NCBI RefSeq assembly: GCF_000739615.1
Contig: NZ_BATP01000056.1
Span: 62,001-126,000 of the forward strand
Origin: Haloferula sp. BvORR071
GTDB lineage: Bacteria; Verrucomicrobiota; Verrucomicrobiia; Verrucomicrobiales; Akkermansiaceae
Reading direction: 5' to 3'
Length of the DNA stretch: 64,000 nucleotides
Made by a program: the position numbers and the translations under genes. Of this stretch, positions 23,275 to 31,719 are shown one piece after another; position 1 is the first letter of the stretch, and each line of letters opens with the position of its first letter. The notes beneath the pieces are model-generated. The model saw only the letters and a list, made by a program, of their open reading frames with translations. It ran no database searches and had not been told where the DNA came from.

Positions 23275-24732
23275 ATGTTCGAACAAGCCTTCAAAAACAT
23301 CGACGACGCCCTGCGCAAGGACGCCGGTTGCACCACGGAGCTCGACTACACCGAGCAGACTTCCTGGCTACTATTCCTCAAGTACTTGGATGCGCTTGAG
23401 AAGGAGCGCGAGGTGGAGGCCAGCCTGAGCGGCAAGAAGTATTCCTTCATCATCGACTTCCCCTATCGCTGGGAGACTTGGGCCGCGCCGAAGGACAAGG
23501 CCGGGAACTTCGATCACAACCGCGCGATCACCGGGGATGACTTGCTGCAGTTCGTCAATGGCCAGCTCTTTCCCTATCTGCAAGGATTCAAGGTGAAGGC
23601 CGCGGGGCCGAATACCATCGAATACAAGATCGGGGAGATCTTCGGTGAGATCAAGAACCGGGTCCAGAGCGGCTACACCTTGCGCGATGTCATCGAGCAT
23701 GTGGATGAACTGCGCTTCGGCACGCAGACGGAAAAGCATGAGCTCTCGCACCTCTACGAGGCGAAGATCCGGAACATGGGCAACGCCGGACGCAATGGCG
23801 GTGAATACTACACGCCGCGCCCGTTGATCCGCGCGATGATCAAGGTGCTGAACCCGCAGATCGGTGAGACCATCTACGATGGCGCGGTGGGCTCCGCCGG
23901 CTTCCTCTGCGAGGCTTACGAATACCTGCTGCGGGAGAACCCGAAGCGCAGCACCGCGCAGGACCGCATCCTCCAGCAGCACACCTTCCACGGGAAGGAG
24001 AAGAAGTCCCTCGCCTACGTGATCGCGATCATGAACATGATCCTGCACGGGATCGAGGCTCCGAACATCATCCACTCGAACACGCTCACGGAGAATCTCG
24101 CGGACATCCAGGCGAAGGACCAGTTCGACATCGTCCTCGCCAATCCGCCCTTCGGCGGCAAGGAGCGCCCGGAGGTGCAGCAGAACTTCCCGATCCGCAC
24201 CGGCGAGACCGCTTCCCTTTTCCTCCAGCACTTCATCCGTATCTTGAAGGCCGGTGGGCGGGCTGCCATTGTGATCAAGAATACCTTTCTCTCGAATACC
24301 GACAATGCCTCGGTGGCGTTAAGGAAGAAGCTTCTGACCGAGTGTAATTTGCACACGGTCCTCGATTGTCCACAAGGCACCTTTCAAGGAGCGGGTGTGA
24401 AGACGGTGGTGCTTTTCTTCGAGAAAGGTTCTCCGACGCGAAAGGTATGGTACTTCCAACTCGATCCCGGGCGAAGCTTGGGAAAGACGAATCCCCTAAA
24501 CGACGTGGACTTGGAGGAGTTTGTGGGGTTGCAGAAGGGCTTCGCGGATTCGGACAAAAGTTGGAGCTTGGATGTCTCCGCAATCGATCCGCGGACTTTC
24601 GATCTGTCTGCAAAGCATCCAGACGGTGGCGGCGATGTGTCTCATCGCAGTCCCCTGGAGATCATGGATGAGATTGTAGCGCTGGATGCTGATAGCGCGA
24701 AAGTTTTTCAAAACATTAAGGCGCTGCTGTGA
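23275..24732 (+). CDS. hsdM: Type I restriction-modification methyltransferase subunit
   Basis: 485 residues from the ATG at 23275 (the frame is open further upstream but has no coding character there). It is an N6-adenine DNA methyltransferase that works with HsdS. It has an N-terminal HsdM_N helical region (FEQAFKNIDDALRK...LLFLKYLDALEKER), the SAM motif I variant DGAVGSAGF at about 202-210, and the catalytic motif IV N290-P-P-F293. No stop, frameshift or missing motif is seen. It is the only one of the three hsd subunits that is intact. The stop overlaps the GTG of hsdS. Confidence 0.96.
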   Translation: MFEQAFKNIDDALRKDAGCTTELDYTEQTSWLLFLKYLDALEKEREVEASLSGKKYSFIIDFPYRWETWAAPKDKAGNFDHNRAITGDDLLQFVNGQLFPYLQGFKVKAAGPNTIEYKIGEIFGEIKNRVQSGYTLRDVIEHVDELRFGTQTEKHELSHLYEAKIRNMGNAGRNGGEYYTPRPLIRAMIKVLNPQIGETIYDGAVGSAGFLCEAYEYLLRENPKRSTAQDRILQQHTFHGKEKKSLAYVIAIMNMILHGIEAPNIIHSNTLTENLADIQAKDQFDIVLANPPFGGKERPEVQQNFPIRTGETASLFLQHFIRILKAGGRAAIVIKNTFLSNTDNASVALRKKLLTECNLHTVLDCPQGTFQGAGVKTVVLFFEKGSPTRKVWYFQLDPGRSLGKTNPLNDVDLEEFVGLQKGFADSDKSWSLDVSAIDPRTFDLSAKHPDGGGDVSHRSPLEIMDEIVALDADSAKVFQNIKALL

Positions 24733-25781
24733 ATATGGAGTGGCGGACGAAACCATTTGAAGACTGCATCGAAGCGGTAAAATATACGCGGAAGATCCCG
24801 CGGGCAGATTTTCTTGGAGAAGGTTTGTATCCGGTTGTCTCCCAAGAGGCGGAGTTCGTCAACGGCTACTGGAATGACAAGAACGATGTATTTGAGATTT
24901 CAAGTCCTCTCATCATCTTCGGTGACCACACTCAAGTCATTAAATATGTGGACTTCGACTTTGTCCTTGGGGCGGACGGAGTGAAGATTCTGCAGCCCCG
25001 CGAATTTCTTCATCCGAGATTCTTCTTTTATCAGCTGCAGGCAGCCGATTTCCCTTCGCTTGGCTACGCGCGGCACTATCGTCTCCTTAAAGAGTTAGCG
25101 ATTAGGTTTCCCGCGCCTTCCGAGCAGCAGCGCATCGTCGCCATACTCGACGAAGCCTTTGTGGCCATCGCCACCGCCAAAGCCAACGCTGAGAAGAATC
25201 TCTAGAATGCCCGAGCTCTCTTTGAAAGCCATCTTCAATCGATCTTTGGCGAACGCAAAGCGGGATGGCTGGATACCACAGTTGGTGAGCAGCTCATGCT
25301 TCAGAGGGGCTTCGATATCACGAAAAGTTTGCAAGGGGCTGGAACCGTTCCGGTAGTATCGAGTGGAGGCATCAAGAGCTATCATGATCAAGCTGCCGCG
25401 AAAGGTCCGGGTGTTGTGATCGGACGGAAGGGGACACTCGGAAAGGCGTTCTATTTGGATGTCGATTTCTGGCCTCACGATACCACGCTTTGGGTGAAGG
25501 ATTTCAAGGAGAACAACCCCAAGCTAATCTATTACTTTTTTGTCGGGTTGGACGTGAAGCACCTGAATTCGGGAACCGCGAATCCAGCTTTGAACCGAAA
25601 TCAGGTGCATCCAATCCGAGTTTCTTGGCCGCCCCGCCAATTGCAGGACGAGATTGTGAAGGGACTGGACGCACTAGCTGAAGCAACCGAACGTCTTGCC
25701 GCCATTTACACCCGCAAGCTCGCTGCCTTGGAAGAGCTGAAGAAATCCCTCCTCCACCAAGCCTTCAGCGGGGCGCTGTGA
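24729..25781 (+). pseudogene. hsdS: Type I specificity subunit interrupted by an amber codon
   Basis: Two reading frames (24729-25205 and the frame reaching 25781) are in the same phase and are separated only by TAG at 25203-25205. The text across it is continuous: ...AKANAEKNL, stop, NARALFESHLQSIFGERKAG. In this family that position is normally Gln (CAG), so one C-to-T change explains the stop. The upstream half holds target-recognition domain 1 and the conserved central helix (SEQQRIVAILDEAFVAIATA). The downstream half holds domain 2 and the second helix (TRKLAALEELKKSLLHQAFS). The first half could still act as a half-subunit; the second has an ATG only at 25296, inside its domain. The start may be GTG 24729 or ATG 24735. 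Confidence 0.85.
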
Positions 25782-25785
25782 ATCC

Positions 25786-26256
25786 ATGAAACGTTCTTTT
25801 CGCAGCTCGGCCGCATTCGGAAAGAGGATCGAATTCTATGTGGTTGGCTTGATGCTCAAGGAGGGTTTGGATGTCTATCTGCCCTTGGTGGATGACGATG
25901 CCATTGATGCGGTAGTGAAGCGTCCGGACGGACGTTTTGTGGAGGTGCAGATCAAGGCCAGGTCCAAGGATTGCGCTTTCGGAGATGCCGCTCTGTTCGC
26001 CGCGATGACGCATGAAATCCGAGCGAATTACTGGTTCGTTTTCTATTCGGAGCGGATGGACACGATTTGGATAATGTCATCGTCCGAGTTCCTCGCGAAC
26101 TCCCATCAAAACAAGAACGGGAAGAACGCCGGACTTCGCACGATTTGGTTCAACGGCAAGAATACGAAGGCTAACATCGAGCACGTCAAACCTCAGTTCC
26201 TGAAGTTCGTAGCCTCGAACTTTAGTCGAATCCGGGATGAGAATCCGGACGCGTAG
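25786..26256 (+). CDS. PD-(D/E)XK-type nuclease-like protein in the hsd operon
   Basis: 156 residues from the ATG at 25786, 4 bp after the hsdS stop. D41 followed by E53-V-Q55-I-K57 (in VDDDAIDAVVKRPDGRFVEV) fits the core of the restriction-endonuclease-like fold, with a helix before it (FGKRIEFYVVGLMLKEGLDV). The rest (YWFVFYSERMDTIWIMSSSE) is strand-rich, as in small endonuclease-like proteins found with restriction systems and DUF4365-type families. It probably cuts or binds DNA. It is not a usual subunit of type I systems and may be an accessory effector. Base composition is less GC-rich than its neighbours outside the island. Confidence 0.65.
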   Translation: MKRSFRSSAAFGKRIEFYVVGLMLKEGLDVYLPLVDDDAIDAVVKRPDGRFVEVQIKARSKDCAFGDAALFAAMTHEIRANYWFVFYSERMDTIWIMSSSEFLANSHQNKNGKNAGLRTIWFNGKNTKANIEHVKPQFLKFVASNFSRIRDENPDA

Positions 26257-26294
26257 TCCAATGAAATCGCTCTCCATCAAGAAGACTTCGGTCC

Positions 26295-27290
26295 ATGCCT
26301 TTCTCCATGAAGGCAAGACCTCTTGAGCTGGATAGAAAGGGGAGAGTTCGTGAGCGGCAAACCCAAGGAAAGATGACGACGATCGACAAGCGGGACAGGG
26401 CGCGGGTGAAGAGGGTTGCCGTGGAGATCGCCGCCAAGCTTGGTCTGTCGGTCAGCCACGGAGATTTGAAAATCCTCAAGCCATCTCAAACTGACTGCGT
26501 TACGACCAATAGCAGAGGATGGGCCATTGAGATCGCGCGGCTAGGACGCGGTAAGCCCGATCTGGAAATCTGGATTGATCGCTTCACCGGACATGCCGAA
26601 CGAAAGCTCTATGCCTGCTTCTACAGCACGAAGCTGGATCAGATCGAAGCTCTCGCCAAACAAGCTCCCAAGGCCTGGAGGATCCGCAAGCTAGATGACG
26701 AGGATCTATCGGAAGGCAAGTTCTACGCCATGCGCCGCAGGCTGCCCGCCAAGGATTTCAATCGTCCTCTGCTTGAACTCTATGCCGACGAGGGGCATCA
26801 CTTCTTCGGGTTTTACGATCCAACTGAAGATGAGGACGAATCCACGGAACAAGGTTTCTGCAACAGCGCGGTGGAGTTCTTCCGGGATGTTTTGAGGAAG
26901 CATCCCTCCGATCATTCCGAGGCGCGGGATTACCCGAGGATCGAGAGGAGACTGCTGAAGAAACATCTCCTCCACGAGCGGGACAGCTATCTGGCGGAGG
27001 AGTGCAAACGCCGCGACAAGTACCGCTGCCAAGTATGCCGGATGGCGTTTGCCGAGCATTACGGTGCCGAATTGGGAGCTGGCTTCGCGGAAGCGCATCA
27101 CCGGCGAGCACTGAAGGATCTTCCCGATATCGTGGAGACAGTATTGGAGGATCTCATCACCGTTTGCGCCAATTGCCACCGGATGCTGCATCGCATGGAA
27201 GGTCTCGAAGGGGACGTCGCGAGGCTCTCCAAGATTGTTGCTGCTAGCGCGAAGTCGCCCCGCAAGTCATCCAAGGCCTCAGCGAGGTAG
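26295..27290 (+). CDS. HNH endonuclease with a distinct N-terminal domain
   Basis: 331 residues. The C-terminal ~100 residues form an HNH nuclease: C245-x-x-C248, AEAHHRR with H268/H269, and C291-A-N-C294-H295-x3-H299, with two CxxC pairs for structural zinc. McrA-type and phage-like HNH enzymes look like this. The N-terminal ~150 residues (WAIEIARLGRGKPDLEIWID and ERKLYACFYSTKLDQIEALA) resemble sensor or binding domains that precede HNH modules, but I do not recognise the family. ATG codons at 26295, 26307 and 26373 are all possible starts. It may cut modified or foreign DNA as a partner to the methyltransferase. Confidence 0.8.
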   Translation: MPFSMKARPLELDRKGRVRERQTQGKMTTIDKRDRARVKRVAVEIAAKLGLSVSHGDLKILKPSQTDCVTTNSRGWAIEIARLGRGKPDLEIWIDRFTGHAERKLYACFYSTKLDQIEALAKQAPKAWRIRKLDDEDLSEGKFYAMRRRLPAKDFNRPLLELYADEGHHFFGFYDPTEDEDESTEQGFCNSAVEFFRDVLRKHPSDHSEARDYPRIERRLLKKHLLHERDSYLAEECKRRDKYRCQVCRMAFAEHYGAELGAGFAEAHHRRALKDLPDIVETVLEDLITVCANCHRMLHRMEGLEGDVARLSKIVAASAKSPRKSSKASAR

Positions 27291-27335
27291 CCTCCTTCAA
27301 AAAGAAACTGGATGTGTCGAAAAAATGGGGGAATT

Positions 27336-27360
27336 TCGATATATCGGGCCGATATGTCGA
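27336..27360. promoter_or_regulatory. 25-bp near-perfect palindrome upstream of the Fic fragment
   Basis: TCGATATATCGG-G-CCGATATGTCGA, one mismatched pair in 12-bp arms. Its length and symmetry fit a dimeric regulator site. Another GTCGA half-site occurs around 27315, and further GTCGAT sequence follows the second arm. Confidence 0.6.
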
Positions 27361-27389
27361 TACCATCGACTTGCGCTCAGGACAGCCAG

Positions 27390-27419
27390 CTTGACTGAAA
27401 ACTTGACTCATGCTTGACT
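27390..27419 (+). promoter_or_regulatory. Three phased CTTGACT direct repeats
   Basis: CTTGACT starts at 27390, 27402 and 27413, spaced 12 and 11 bp, about one helical turn each. They sit just before the GTG at 27427. They could be iterated binding sites on one face of DNA, or overlapping -35 elements. Confidence 0.55.
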
Positions 27420-27426
27420 GGTCGCG

Positions 27427-27654
27427 GTGGCCTACGAACCGCTATTCACGATTGGTCCGCAGTTGCTGAGACTGGTCGAGGCGGTAGGGGCCTTGCGCGA
27501 GCGGATCCAAGGCGCGGCGCTTGAGCCGTCGTGGATCCCGGCATTCGAGAAGGGTAGGGAGACCCGGGATGTCCATGCCTCGACCGCGACCGCGGAGGCC
27601 AAAAACTTTCCAAATCAGGAAGTTCCGCGCATTCGCAGGGATCTCCCCCCTTGA
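27427..27654 (+). pseudogene. Fragment of a Fic-family protein (N-terminus only)
   Basis: The peptide FTIGPQLLRLVEAVGALRER, followed by WIPAFEKGRETRDVHASTAT, matches the N-terminal helices of Fic/DOC proteins, which normally continue 'HAS-x-A-I-E-G-N' and later carry HPFxxGNGR. Here the sequence leaves the pattern right after HAST and stops within about 25 residues; no catalytic HPF motif is found downstream. It is most likely a truncated remnant. Fic genes often sit inside type I restriction loci. Start taken at GTG 27427. Confidence 0.65.
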
Positions 27655-27678
27655 CCCCCGCCCTGAGCTGTCATATTT

Positions 27679-28425
27679 ATGGATCATGCCGAAAACGCAA
27701 CAGGACATCCTAATGAAGCCGCGGACACTGCGTGCATTCGTTGGCGTCCGTGGCCGTGTGAAGGCTGCAGTGGCGGCTCAACCGCCCTCGATTTCCTTGT
27801 CCGATGCTCTGGCTCAAGTCCGGAAGCCCCGGAAGGGGACCGGAACCAAGTAATCGACTGGTCCAAGCAATGGGAGGCGGGCCGTCTCCTCGAGTGGGTC
27901 GAGAGTTGCGAGCATTCCCAGTGGTCGGAGTTCACTTTGCCGCGGCTGGACGAAGGGTCCGAGCATTTGGTGTTGTTCGATGAACAGACCAGCGAGGTCG
28001 TGAAGATCACGCTACCCGGGACCTATGGGGACTATTACGAAATCATCGAGGGACGGATCTATCAATTCGACAGCACTCCCAAGGAGTATCTGCTACGCAT
28101 GGGCTGGTGGGAGAAGCTCTTTTCCGCGGCTCCCGATCCCTTGGGCGTGACGGACAAGGGACGGATTGTTTCGCGACAGCGGTTCATTCAAGGTGATCCG
28201 GATCCGCCCCAGGAAGAGGTCGATCAGTTTCTTCTCGATGCGGGGGCAGTGGCAGTCCGGCAGTCGTGCTGGCTGTGGAAAAAAGCGGATCACGAATCGG
28301 GAATCGAGATTTGGATCGGGGACGCCCGTTTGGACAATTTCGTGTTGGCGCGGGATGGGATGGTTCCCATCGATATCCGGATCTGGGGTGTGCCCATTCC
28401 TGCGGGGGAAGAGCAGGCGGGATGA
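27679..28425 (+). CDS. Kinase-like protein resembling the polyvalent-protein kinase family
   Basis: Convincing coding begins around 27854 (VIDWSKQWEAGRLLEWVESC) and ends at 28425. The ATG at 27679 is the only standard start in frame, but the first 58 codons overlap the small gene 27686-27853 in another frame and look non-coding, so the true start is uncertain. SEHLVLFDEQTSEVVKITLP gives a beta-strand and a K like a kinase ATP-binding Lys. EYLLRMGWWEKLF is the following helix region, and IEIWIGDARLDNFVLARDGM with PIDIRIW resembles the D-x-x-x-x-N...D catalytic/metal part seen in polyvalent-protein kinases. That family is often mobile and linked to conflict systems. Assignment tentative. Confidence 0.55.
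   Translation: MDHAENATGHPNEAADTACIRWRPWPCEGCSGGSTALDFLVRCSGSSPEAPEGDRNQVIDWSKQWEAGRLLEWVESCEHSQWSEFTLPRLDEGSEHLVLFDEQTSEVVKITLPGTYGDYYEIIEGRIYQFDSTPKEYLLRMGWWEKLFSAAPDPLGVTDKGRIVSRQRFIQGDPDPPQEEVDQFLLDAGAVAVRQSCWLWKKADHESGIEIWIGDARLDNFVLARDGMVPIDIRIWGVPIPAGEEQAG
27686..27853 (+). CDS. Small basic protein upstream of the kinase-like gene
   Basis: 55 residues (MPKTQQDILMKPRTLRAFVG onward, ending KPRKGTGTK). It has no membrane segment and is rich in Arg/Lys. The reading frame ends at TAA 27851-27853, and the kinase-like coding frame takes over at once, giving an overlapping or abutting pair as in toxin-antitoxin and effector-immunity modules. It could be the antidote of the pair, but that is inference only. 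Confidence 0.5.
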   Translation: MPKTQQDILMKPRTLRAFVGVRGRVKAAVAAQPPSISLSDALAQVRKPRKGTGTK

Positions 28426-28491
28426 AAAGGTGGTCTGGCCAAGCTGTTAGTGAAGCGGTAAAAGGCCGAAGTTCATTCCCCTAACTGACCG

Positions 28492-30713
28492 ATGAACGAA
28501 GCCGAGACCCGCGCCGACCACATCGATCCTGCCCTGAAGGCGGCGGGCTGGGGTGTCGTCGAGGGGAGCCGGATCCGGCGGGAACATCTGATCACGCTGG
28601 GGCGGATCGAAGGGCAGGGGCGGCGTGGCAAGGCGCTCTCCGCTGACTATGTGCTGGAATACCGCAATACCAAGCTGGCGGTGCTTCCCGACGCCGGATG
28701 AGCTGTGGAATCTAACATTCGCGCAGCAGAATGCCTGGCGCGACCGCTTCGCGGCCGTACCGCTGGTGGAGAAGGGCAGCGGCTGGAGCGTGCGCTACTA
28801 TCAGGAGATCGCGATCCAGCGGGTGCTGGAGCGGGTCGCGGATGCGGTGCCGCGGATCCTGCTGACGCTGGCGACGGGGACGGGCAAGACTTCGATCGCC
28901 TTTGAGATCGCGTGGAAGCTTTTCAAGGCGCGCTGGAACCTGAGCGGCGAGCCGAAGCGGCAGCCTCGGATCCTCTTTCTCGCGGACCGCAATAATCTGG
29001 CGAGCCAGGCGCTGCGGGACTTCACCAGCTTCGCGAGCTTCGAGGACAGCGCGCTGGTGCGGATTGAGCCGGGGGAGATCCAGAAGAAGGGCCGGGTGCC
29101 CAAGAATGGCAGCATCTTCTTCACAATCTTCCAGACCTTCATGTCGGGGCCGGGGGATACGCCATACTTCGGGGACTATCCGGAAGACTTCTTCGACCTG
29201 ATCATCATCGACGAGTGCCATCGCGGCGGCGCGAATGATGAGAGTTCGTGGCGTGAGATCCTGGAATACTTCTCGCCGGCGGTGCAGCTCGGCCTGACGG
29301 CCACGCCGAAGCGGAAGGACAACGTGGACACCTATGCCTACTTCGGTGAGCCGGTCTTCATCTACTCCCTGAAGGACGGGATCAACGATGGCTTCCTGAC
29401 GCCCTTCCGCGTGAAGCAGATCTCCACGACGCTGGATGAGTATATCTATACGCCGGGCGACCGGATTATGGAGGGCGATGTGGAGCTGGGGAAGCGCTAC
29501 GAGGAAAAGGACTTCAACCGCACACTGGTGATCGATGAGCGGGGAGCGAAAGCGGGTGGACATCTTCATGGGGCAGATCAAGCAGAACGAGAAGACCCTC
29601 GTCTTCTGCGCGACCCAAGAGCACGCGGCGGCGGTCCGTGACTACATCAACCAAACGAAGCTCAGCAAGAACCCGGACTATTGCCACCGGGTGACGGCGA
29701 ACGATGGGGCACTGGGGGAGGTCTATCTCCGCGACTTCCAGGATAACGAGAAGAGCATCCCGACGATCCTGACGACCTCGCAGAAGCTCTCGACCGGCGT
29801 GGATGCGCGGAACGTGCGGAACATCGTGCTGATGCGGCCGGTGAACTCGATGATCGAATTCAAGCAGATCATCGGCCGTGGCACCCGGCTCTACGACGGG
29901 AAGGACTACTTCACGATCTATGACTTCGTGAAGGCGCACCATCATTTCCAAGATCCGGAGTGGGACGGCGAGCCGGTGGTGGAGGAGGATTGCAAGAAGT
30001 GCGGGCAACGTCCCTGCGTGTGTGTGGTCACGCCGCCGAAGCCTTGCAAGGAATGTGGGATGCATCCATGCGAATGTCCCAAGGAGCCCTGCGAGGTTTG
30101 CGGCAAGCTGGACTGCGAATGCACGAAGCGGAAGCGGGCGAAGGTGAAGCTGGCCGATGGCAAGGAGCGGAGCATCCAGCACATGACGATGACCAGCTTC
30201 TGGCACCCGGACGGCACGCCGATGTCTGCGCAGCAGTTCATGGAGATGCTCTACGGCAAGCTGCCGGACTTCTTCGCCGATGAGGATGAGCTGAGGGAGC
30301 TATGGAGCGTGCCGGATACTCGGGCGAACTTGCTCCAGGGTTTGGAGGAGAAGGGCTTTGGTCGTGATCAACTGACAGAGATGCAAAAGATCATCGATGC
30401 GGAGAAGAGCGATCTCTTCGATGTGCTGGCGCACGTGGCCTATGCCTTGCCGCCGCTGACGCGTGAGGAGCGGGCGGTGAGGGCAAAGCTGCAGATCAGC
30501 AGCTTCTTCAACGACAAGCAGAGGATCTTCTTGGACTTTGTGCTCTCGCACTATGTCAGCGTGGGCGTGGACGAACTGGATCAGTCGAAACTCGCGCCGC
30601 TATTGCGGCTGAAGTATCACAATTCGATCAACGACGCGGTGGCCGATCTGGGAGCGGACATCGGGCAGGCGTTCTCGGGATTCCAGAGGTTCCTCTATGA
30701 GGAGGTGGCTTAG
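28492..30713 (+). pseudogene. hsdR: Type I restriction subunit with internal deletion and frameshift
   Basis: Three phases are needed to read it. The first frame (from 28492) gives the normal start up to VLEYRNTKLAV. At about 28683-28690 the text jumps, in another phase, to FPTPDELWNLTF. Homologues have about 50 residues in between, beginning with the nuclease motif IEAK, so the catalytic ExK of the PD-(D/E)XK domain appears deleted. The middle frame carries the helicase/translocase motifs (TGTGKTS, IIIDECH, LTATPKR). At GGGG 29541-29544 one extra G shifts the phase again to DIFMGQIKQNEKTLVFCATQ and the C-terminal helicase half. The Cys-rich insert near 29989-30120 and the C-terminal helical domain are intact. 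The gene cannot make a working restriction subunit as read. Confidence 0.88.
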
Positions 30714-30745
30714 CGCCTGTAAATCAGTCATTACCACCTCCACAG

Positions 30746-30774
30746 TTGCCCGGGTCGGAAAGGCGTTCTAGGGT
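30746..30774 (+). promoter_or_regulatory. Promoter of nadA, leaderless
   Basis: TTGCCC (30746-30751), a 17-nt spacer, TAGGGT (30769-30774), then 6 nt to the ATG at 30781. The start of transcription should fall on or next to the ATG; no Shine-Dalgarno is present. Confidence 0.55.
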
Positions 30775-30780
30775 CCCGGC

Positions 30781-31719
30781 ATGCCCGCCGCTGCCCTAGA
30801 CCTGAAGGAAGCCATTCTCGCGCTGAAGAAGGAGCGCAATGCCGTGATCCTGGCGCACAATTACCAGACGGGGGATATCCAGGATCTGGCGGATTATGTG
30901 GGGGATTCGCTGGGGCTGGCCTATCACGCGAAGGAGACGGATGCGGATGTGATCGCCTTCTGCGGGGTGCACTTCATGGCGGAGACGGCGAAGATCGTGA
31001 ACCCGGGGAAGATCGTGGTGCTGCCGGATGCGGATGCGGGTTGCTCGCTGGAGCAGAGTTGCCCGGGGCCGGAGTTGGAGGCCTTCCTGGAGGCGCACAA
31101 GGAGAAGAACTACTACGTCATCGCCTACATCAATTGCTCGGCGCACGTGAAGTCGCTGTGCGATGTGATCTGCACCTCGGGCAATGCGGTGAAGATCGTG
31201 AACAAGGCGCCGGCGGATCGGCCGATCCTCTTCGTGCCGGATGCGAATCTGGGCGCCTGGGTGATGGAGCAGACGGGGCGGAAGATGGATCTGTGGCAGG
31301 GCTCTTGCTATGTGCACGTGGAGTTCACGCGGAACTCGATCAACAAGATCAAGGAGGAGTATCCGGAGGCACTGGTGGTGGCTCACCCGGAGTGCACGCA
31401 GGCGGTCCGTCTGTTAGCCGATGAGGTGTGCTCGACGGAGAAGATGATCACCTTCTGCAAGAATGCGCCGGTGAAGGACATCATCGTGGTGACAGAGAGC
31501 GGCATGCTGCACCGGCTGCGGAAGGAGTGCCCGGATAAGAATTTGATCGCTGGGCCGACGGACCGCTGCGCGTGTGCGGATTGCCGCTACATGAAGATGA
31601 ACACGCTGCAGAAGCTCCACGATTGCCTGGAGAAGCTGGAGCCGCGGGTGGAGATGGAGGAGGGGATGCGGAAGAAAGCGGAGGTGCCTCTTTTGCGGAT
31701 GCTGGAGCAGTCGCGCTAG
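30781..31719 (+). CDS. nadA: Quinolinate synthase A
   Basis: 312 residues, the short form of NadA. It condenses iminoaspartate with dihydroxyacetone phosphate to make quinolinate in NAD biosynthesis, using a [4Fe-4S] cluster. Visible landmarks are ILAHNYQTGDIQDLADYVGD at the N-terminus, DAGCSLEQSC (Cys ~88), AYINCSAHVKSL, HPECTQAV (Cys ~205), and the C-terminal DRCACADCRYMKMNTL (Cys ~265-268), giving the three expected cluster ligands. nadB and nadC are not in the window. Leucine is mostly CTG here, in contrast with CTC in + genes of the left part. Confidence 0.97.
   Translation: MPAAALDLKEAILALKKERNAVILAHNYQTGDIQDLADYVGDSLGLAYHAKETDADVIAFCGVHFMAETAKIVNPGKIVVLPDADAGCSLEQSCPGPELEAFLEAHKEKNYYVIAYINCSAHVKSLCDVICTSGNAVKIVNKAPADRPILFVPDANLGAWVMEQTGRKMDLWQGSCYVHVEFTRNSINKIKEEYPEALVVAHPECTQAVRLLADEVCSTEKMITFCKNAPVKDIIVVTESGMLHRLRKECPDKNLIAGPTDRCACADCRYMKMNTLQKLHDCLEKLEPRVEMEEGMRKKAEVPLLRMLEQSR

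Noticed and set aside
23371-24231. Long minus-strand frame opposite hsdM
   Set aside because: Antisense shadow; the methyltransferase motifs are on the + strand.
29960-30283. A + frame over the Cys-rich part of hsdR
   Set aside because: Out of phase with the conserved HsdR C-terminal half and without coding character.
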